From positions 1 to 27,814 of the forward strand of contig CAYZZX010000016.1 of the NCBI GenBank assembly GCA_964483085.1: a stretch of DNA of 27,814 nucleotides, given 5' to 3'. A program made the position numbers and the translations under genes. The notes under the pieces were generated by a model. That model saw only the letters and a program-made list of their open reading frames with translations, did no database searches and had not been told where the DNA came from. Below, one piece after another: positions 23,737-27,814 of the stretch (position 1 is the first letter of the stretch; each line of letters opens with the position of its first letter). Source of the DNA: JALHFZ01 sp964483085 (lineage in GTDB: Bacteria > Synergistota > Synergistia > Synergistales > Aminobacteriaceae).

Positions 23737-24639
23737 CTACAGGTGCGTCCAGCTCTTGAACCCCTTCCCCACTACCTCCGCGGCGTCGGTCACGGACATG
23801 AAGGCCCCCGGGTCGTTCTCCGCAAGGTACTTCTTCAGCACCATCACCTGCCGGGGCTCGAGCAGAGTCAGCAGAACCGGGCGGTCCTGCTTCGAGAATC
23901 CCCCCGTGGCGCACAGGCGGGTGGTCCCCCGCCGCAGCGTTGTGTTGATGAAGTCAGAGACCAGGTCGGGGATCAAGGTGATGAGCAGGACCTGCTTTCT
24001 CCGGTCGAAGGTTCGAAGAGTGTTGTCCACCACGATGCCGAAGACGTAGAGAGCCACCGCGCCGTAGATGGTGGCGTCGAGGCCCACAACGAAAAATGAG
24101 AGAGCGAGGATTCCCATATTGATGAAGATGGAGAACCGCCCCAGCTCGATGCCGTACCGCCTTCTCAGGGCCATGCCGGGGATGTCGAGCCCTCCCGTGG
24201 AGGCCCCCACACGGAAGACGATTCCTGCCCCCAGCCCCCTCACCACTCCTGAGACCATGGCCGCCATGAACTTATCGCCGATGACCGGAACGGGCACGTA
24301 TTCGAAGAGCTTCAGGAGCAGAGAGAAGAGCACCACAGCCCAGGCGGTCCACAGAACGAATCGGGGAGAAAGCTCCCTCCACGCCCAGGCCATGAGCAGA
24401 GTATTGAGGATGAGGATCACCCAGGCGGGAGAAATATTGAACACATAGTTCGACAGTACCGCCAGCCCTGAAACCCCGAGGTCGGGAAAACGGTTCGGCA
24501 GCACGAAGAGCACCACCGCCAGAGCCTGAATGGTCACCCCCGCCGTCACGGCGAGAAAAGACCTCCATTCCGCCCGCACCTCCTCCATAAAACGAAGAAT
24601 CTGCCGCTTCATTCCGCGGCCGAGCCTTGTCAGAAACAT
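23737..24639 (-). CDS. YitT family membrane protein (DUF2179)
   Basis: The 300-residue product has five to six transmembrane helices, with family landmarks GVTIQALAVVLFVLPN in the first, GASTGGLDIPG in the middle and a C-terminal cytoplasmic DUF2179 domain (residues about 215-300, including TGGFSKQDRP). Function is unknown for the family. I place the start at ATG 24639, with AGGGG 8 nt upstream. A TTG at 24642 would add one residue. It is convergent with addA, with 22 nt between stop codons and no clear terminator. Confidence 0.88.
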   Translation of the reverse strand: MFLTRLGRGMKRQILRFMEEVRAEWRSFLAVTAGVTIQALAVVLFVLPNRFPDLGVSGLAVLSNYVFNISPAWVILILNTLLMAWAWRELSPRFVLWTAWAVVLFSLLLKLFEYVPVPVIGDKFMAAMVSGVVRGLGAGIVFRVGASTGGLDIPGMALRRRYGIELGRFSIFINMGILALSFFVVGLDATIYGAVALYVFGIVVDNTLRTFDRRKQVLLITLIPDLVSDFINTTLRRGTTRLCATGGFSKQDRPVLLTLLEPRQVMVLKKYLAENDPGAFMSVTDAAEVVGKGFKSWTHL

Positions 24640-24728
24640 CAAGCCTTCCCCTCTCTCTTTTCTCAGCGCAAAACCGGATTACTACAGGGTTTTCGCCTTT
24701 TTCCAAGCTGTACTTTTCGGGCCTTTTT

Positions 24729-24737
24729 TGGTATAAT
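24729..24737 (+). promoter_or_regulatory. Extended -10 promoter of remB-gyrB
   Basis: TGGTATAAT (TATAAT at 24732-24737) is a perfect extended -10 element, 36 nt upstream of the remB ATG. The upstream -35 region is weak. Confidence 0.7.
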
Positions 24738-24772
24738 AAATCGGTTGTAGAGGCATGAAACGGAGTGAAAAC

Positions 24773-24982
24773 ATGTTTATTCCCCTTGAAGGACAGGGCA
24801 TTGTCTCCATACTGAAGGTTGTCGCCCTCATACGCCACGGGGCAGAGACAGCCGTATATCTCAAAGACGGAACACTTCTTGCGACGGGCTTCCGGCCCGA
24901 GACGCTTCGTAAAAGATACAACGCTTTCCGTAAAGAGGCAAGGGCTGCCGCCCGGCCTCTCCGGATGCGAATGGGAGGATAA
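24773..24982 (+). CDS. remB: RemB-like DUF370 DNA-binding protein
   Basis: The 69-residue product begins MFIPLEGQGIVSILKVVALI, the DUF370/Rem pattern, followed by two short strands (AVYLKDGTLLATGF) and a basic C-terminal helix and tail (ETLRKRYNAFRKEARAAA, PLRMRMGG). In Bacillus subtilis the homologue (YaaB) lies between recF and gyrB and acts with RemA in biofilm-matrix gene control. Here the same position directly before gyrB is kept but recF is absent. The start is ATG 24773, with GGAG 7 nt upstream. The ATG at 24755 is less well placed. The stop is 6 nt before the gyrB start, so the genes are co-transcribed. Confidence 0.8.
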   Translation: MFIPLEGQGIVSILKVVALIRHGAETAVYLKDGTLLATGFRPETLRKRYNAFRKEARAAARPLRMRMGG

Positions 24983-24988
24983 TAACAT

Positions 24989-26899
24989 ATGTCGACAAGC
25001 GCTGCAGTACGTCAATACACGGCACAGGATATCCAGGTTCTTGAAGGTCTCCAGGCGGTTCGAAAACGCCCGAGCATGTACATCGGCGACACGGGCTCCC
25101 GGGGGCTTCATCATCTGGTCCATGAAGTTGTGGACAACTCCGTGGACGAGGCCATCGGCGGGTACTGCTCCCGCATTCTCGTGACTATCCATGAGGACGA
25201 AAGCATCTCCGTGGAGGACAACGGCCGGGGCATCCCCACCGACCCCCACCCCTCCAACGGACGCCCCGCCTCGGAGGTCGTCCTCACAACCCTCCACGCG
25301 GGGGGCAAATTCGATAATCAGGCCTACAAGGTCAGCGGCGGCCTTCACGGCGTGGGCGTATCTGCGGTGAACGCCCTCTCCGAATGGCTCGAGATCACCA
25401 TTCAGCGAAACGGCGAATCCCGCACCCAGCGGTTCGAACGGGGAATGCCCGTGACGGAGCTTTCCGACCCTCTTCCCACAAAGGAGACGGGAACAAAGAT
25501 CCATTTTCTCGCCGACGCCACTATATTTGAAGAGGTAAAATTCACCGCCGAAGTACTGAGCGCCCGCCTCCGGGAGATGGCCTTTCTGAACCCCGGCCTG
25601 GCCATCTGCCTCGACGACCGGCGGGACGGCAAGATCAAGGACTTCTGCTACGAGGGGGGCATGCGCTCCTTCATCGAATACCTCAACCGGGGAAAGTCGA
25701 CTCTCTTTTCCGACCCCATCACCATCTCGGGAGAGAAGGAAGGCGTCACCGTGGATATCGGCCTTCAGTACAACGACAGCTATCTCGAGCGGGTCTTCGG
25801 CTTCGCCAACCTCATCCACACCATGGAGGGGGGCACCCACGTCTCCGGCCTCCGCACGGCCCTCACCCGGGCGGTGAACGAAGCGGCCCGGCGAAGCAAG
25901 CAGCTCAAGGAGAAGGACGATAACCTCGGCGGAGACGACCTCAAGGAAGGGCTCACCTGCGTGATCTCCGTCAAACTCGCAAACCCCCAGTTCGAGGGGC
26001 AGACGAAGACAAAACTCGGCAACAGCGACGTGAAGGGGATCGTCGACTCCGTCGTCTACGAAGGCCTCCTCGCCTGGTTCGAAGAGCACCCCCAGATCGT
26101 GAAGGTCATAGTAGAAAAGGCGATCAAGGCCCGCCAGGCCCGGGAAGCGGCCAAACGGGCCCGGGAGCTCGTGCGAAAGACCGCCATGACCGGCATGGGG
26201 CTGCCGGGAAAACTGGCGGACTGCTCGGGCAGAAACCCCGAAAACTGCGAGGTCTACATCGTCGAAGGAGAATCCGCCGGCGGCAGCGCCAAACAGGGAC
26301 GGGACCGCAGCTTTCAGGCCATCCTTCCACTGAGAGGAAAGATCCTCAACGTGGAGAAGGCCCGACTCGACAAAATACTCGCCAATAACGAAATCCGCAC
26401 CATGATCCAGACTCTCGGAGCGGGGATCGGCGATGACTTCGATACGTCCAAGCTCAGATACCATAAGGTCATCATCATGACCGACGCCGACGTAGATGGA
26501 GCCCACATCAGCACCCTGCTGCTCACATTCTTCTACCGGCATATGCCCGCCCTCATCGAAAACGGGTACCTCTACCTGGCCCAGCCCCCCCTCTACCGGG
26601 TACAGAAGGGAAAGACCGTCACCTATTGCTATGCCGAGAAGGAGCTTCGGGCCATCCTTGACGCCGCAGCCGACCCCTCGAAGGTCTCCGTACAGCGGTA
26701 CAAGGGGTTGGGAGAGATGAACCCCTCCCAGCTCTGGGAGACCACCATGGACCCAGCAAACCGCACCCTCAAGCGGGTGGAGATCGACGATATCATGGAA
26801 GTGGACGAGTACTTCAGCATCCTCATGGGCGACAAGGTCGAACCACGGCGGGATTTCATCACCGCCCACGCCCACGAGGTGCGAAACCTCGACATCTGA
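24989..26899 (+). CDS. gyrB: DNA gyrase subunit B
   Basis: GyrB supplies ATPase and TOPRIM functions of gyrase, which introduces negative supercoils. The 636-residue product contains the GHKL ATPase motifs (HHLVHEVVDNSVDEA, VEDNGRGIP, GGLHGVGVSAVNALS), the transducer segment, TOPRIM (CEVYIVEGESAGGSAKQGRD, PLRGKILNVEKA, TDADVDGAHI) and the C-terminal QRYKGLGEMN. The N-terminus is MSTSAAVRQYTAQDIQVLEGLQAVRK. The length is normal for a SigA-type bacterium, without the insertion seen in E. coli GyrB. The GGAGG Shine-Dalgarno lies inside the end of remB. gyrA is not in the window. Confidence 0.97.
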   Translation: MSTSAAVRQYTAQDIQVLEGLQAVRKRPSMYIGDTGSRGLHHLVHEVVDNSVDEAIGGYCSRILVTIHEDESISVEDNGRGIPTDPHPSNGRPASEVVLTTLHAGGKFDNQAYKVSGGLHGVGVSAVNALSEWLEITIQRNGESRTQRFERGMPVTELSDPLPTKETGTKIHFLADATIFEEVKFTAEVLSARLREMAFLNPGLAICLDDRRDGKIKDFCYEGGMRSFIEYLNRGKSTLFSDPITISGEKEGVTVDIGLQYNDSYLERVFGFANLIHTMEGGTHVSGLRTALTRAVNEAARRSKQLKEKDDNLGGDDLKEGLTCVISVKLANPQFEGQTKTKLGNSDVKGIVDSVVYEGLLAWFEEHPQIVKVIVEKAIKARQAREAAKRARELVRKTAMTGMGLPGKLADCSGRNPENCEVYIVEGESAGGSAKQGRDRSFQAILPLRGKILNVEKARLDKILANNEIRTMIQTLGAGIGDDFDTSKLRYHKVIIMTDADVDGAHISTLLLTFFYRHMPALIENGYLYLAQPPLYRVQKGKTVTYCYAEKELRAILDAAADPSKVSVQRYKGLGEMNPSQLWETTMDPANRTLKRVEIDDIMEVDEYFSILMGDKVEPRRDFITAHAHEVRNLDI

Positions 26900-26923
26900 A
26901 CGCTTTTTACGAAGGGCGCGCAC

Positions 26924-26962
26924 AGGGCGGTACGGAAGAGCTCTTCCGTACCGCCCTTTTTT
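26924..26962 (+). terminator. Terminator of remB-gyrB: 34-bp perfect palindrome plus U run
   Basis: Arms 26924-26940 and 26941-26957 pair perfectly and end in six T residues (26957-26962), 24 nt after the gyrB stop. Confidence 0.9.
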
Positions 26963-26973
26963 GTCCTTGCAGT

Positions 26974-26979
26974 TATAAT
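26974..26979 (+). promoter_or_regulatory. Possible -10 of the small membrane protein gene
   Basis: A consensus TATAAT lies 34 nt before the ATG at 27013. The -35 region would fall in the arm of the gyrB terminator and has no match, so this is a -10 only. Confidence 0.35.
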
Positions 26980-27012
26980 AGTGAGAAGAGACAGAATAAA
27001 GGAGGGGTTATC

Positions 27013-27222
27013 ATGCAGACATACGGCCCGAAAAAAACTAAGTCCGAGAAGAAATCTCTGCTCGCCCGGCAGATTAGCCTGATCTTCTTCACGATCTTCG
27101 CCTGCGTCACCATAGTGCTTCTGGCCATCGCCCTCGACCTCGCGATCAACAATGAAAAAACCTGGGCTGACTCACTCTTCGTGAAATGGATTATCGAGCG
27201 TCGGCAGAGTATGAACTTTTAA
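27013..27222 (+). CDS. Small membrane protein of unknown function
   Basis: The 69-residue product starts with a strongly basic cytoplasmic segment (MQTYGPKKTKSEKKSLLARQ) and has one hydrophobic helix (about residues 21-43, ISLIFFTIFACVTIVLLAIA). It ends with an acidic and aromatic outer part (WADSLFVKWIIERRQSMNF). AAAGGAGGGG lies 6 nt upstream of the ATG. I do not recognise the family. The gene is isolated between gyrB and the AT-rich region, so context gives no function. Confidence 0.65.
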   Translation: MQTYGPKKTKSEKKSLLARQISLIFFTIFACVTIVLLAIALDLAINNEKTWADSLFVKWIIERRQSMNF

Positions 27223-27715
27223 GCAGTAAACCCTGCGGTACACCGATGTATACCTTTATTTACATGCCGACTTCACGTGAAATGTAATGCTTTTTTGTTT
27301 TTAATGAACTCTTGAGAGTTTTTTTAACGATACTTCATATAAAAACACAATATTTCAAACAACATAGCATTCAAGAGCTTCTGCGAGATATACCCTCATT
27401 TTTCACAATATTCCCCCCTAACTATCTTCATACACTTCTTGACATTAAGAATATTAAGTGTGATCATGTCCGTGGAGACCATTTCGCTCAACAAACGCCT
27501 GAATTATCTGAAATCCGCTCTCCGCCTTCACTTATTTCCTCCAATTTTTTCCCCTGCGGGCAGAGAGAGCTATCTAAAATCGCTTTGCTCTGTTTTTTCA
27601 TTCGGACGCGCCTTTTTTTCAAGGCGATGCTGTTGTTTTAGTGCCCATAATTCCGCCGTACCTTTGAGGTGCGGGGGAAAATTCAACCAGGGGATTCAAA
27701 AGGGGGAATTTTTAC
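27223..27715. other. 493-base AT-rich intergenic stretch
   Basis: No supported gene. Composition is much more AT-rich than in either neighbour. An open frame at 27312-27641 starts at TTG without a Shine-Dalgarno and is rich in Phe, Ile and Leu, as random AT-rich DNA would be. A short hairpin with a T run lies at 27307-27325, and a Shine-Dalgarno for the next gene at 27701-27706. Confidence 0.5.
27307..27325 (+). terminator. Weak terminator-like hairpin
   Basis: A 5-bp stem (AACTC with GAGTT) with a TTGA loop runs into seven T residues, 85 nt after the stop of the small membrane protein gene. Confidence 0.4.
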
Positions 27716-27814
27716 GTGGATATACTGAGCAACATGAAGACCCGGGGGAAAATCCTGCTTCTTTCAGCCGTGATGGGCGTTCTTATCGTCGTTGTGGGGT
27801 ACACGGGCTACCAT
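27716..27814 (+). CDS. Probable methyl-accepting chemotaxis protein, N-terminal fragment
   Basis: GTG 27716 follows AGGGGG by 9 nt. The 33 codons visible encode a short basic cytoplasmic segment (MKTRGK) and the start of a transmembrane helix (ILLLSAVMGVLIVVVGYTGY). MKTRGKILLLSAVMGV is a typical opening of chemoreceptors with a four-helix-bundle or similar sensor domain. The gene runs past the window end, so no signalling domain can be checked. Confidence 0.55.
   Translation, partial: MDILSNMKTRGKILLLSAVMGVLIVVVGYTGYH

Noticed and set aside
24272..26923. 883-codon open frame antisense to gyrB and remB
   Set aside because: It spans three real genes and two intergenic promoters, and has no recognisable domain.
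27312..27641. 109-codon open frame in the AT-rich stretch
   Set aside because: TTG start without Shine-Dalgarno, composition of random AT-rich DNA, and it begins inside a terminator-like hairpin.
27223..27715. Cyclic-di-GMP riboswitch in front of the chemoreceptor
   Set aside because: The conserved GEMM core and tetraloop segments could not be found in the stretch.

Overview
The window reads as chromosomal DNA from a GC-rich, anaerobic, amino-acid-fermenting bacterium. Indolepyruvate:ferredoxin oxidoreductase (iorAB), an AddAB-like pair, a RemB-gyrB pair and a probable selenoprotein would suit Synergistota (Synergistaceae-like). That assignment is an inference from gene content, not from a search. 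No rRNA, tRNA, CRISPR array, insertion sequence or prophage gene was seen.

Layout. 1-1030: a 48-bp perfect palindrome, a secreted desulfoferrodoxin-like protein (-), a 368-base non-coding stretch, and a 32-residue membrane mini-protein with its own terminator. 1034-3296 (-): DJ-1/PfpI protein and phosphoglucomutase. 3525-4874 (+): NapH-like membrane Fe-S protein. 4963-6758 (-): 2-hydroxyacid dehydrogenase and exonuclease III. 6843-7454 (+): histidine phosphatase. 7597-9250 (-): dodecin and the primary sigma factor RpoD, whose promoter carries a DnaA box. 9332-10107 (-): a leader ORF overlapping an unknown gene, divergent from a MATE exporter (10235-11608, +). 11605-14141 (-): HAD phosphatase and a YyaL/DUF255 thioredoxin-domain protein. 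14340-17179 (-): a putative selenoprotein followed closely by iorA and iorB. 17291-23714 (+): AddB-like and AddA-like helicase-nuclease genes. 23737-24639 (-): YitT-family membrane protein. 24773-27222 (+): remB, gyrB and a small membrane protein. 27223-27715: an AT-rich stretch. 27716 to the end: the start of a probable chemoreceptor.

The most interesting item is at 16808-17179. A secreted 57-residue open frame ends at TGA, but the same frame stays open for 65 more codons. A hairpin with an 8-bp stem and a G-first loop starts 13 nt after the TGA, as expected of a bacterial SECIS. The frame ends 21 nt before iorA. I read it as one 123-residue selenoprotein with Sec58. Other points worth a look are both ferredoxin motifs of IorA lacking their second cysteine (one is CxxDxxC), six hexapeptide repeats at the RpoD N-terminus, a likely CTG start for the AddB-like gene, and Fe-S-type nuclease cysteines in both helicase-nuclease subunits.

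Many starts given here differ from the longest open frame. They were chosen from Shine-Dalgarno position, promoter position and family length.
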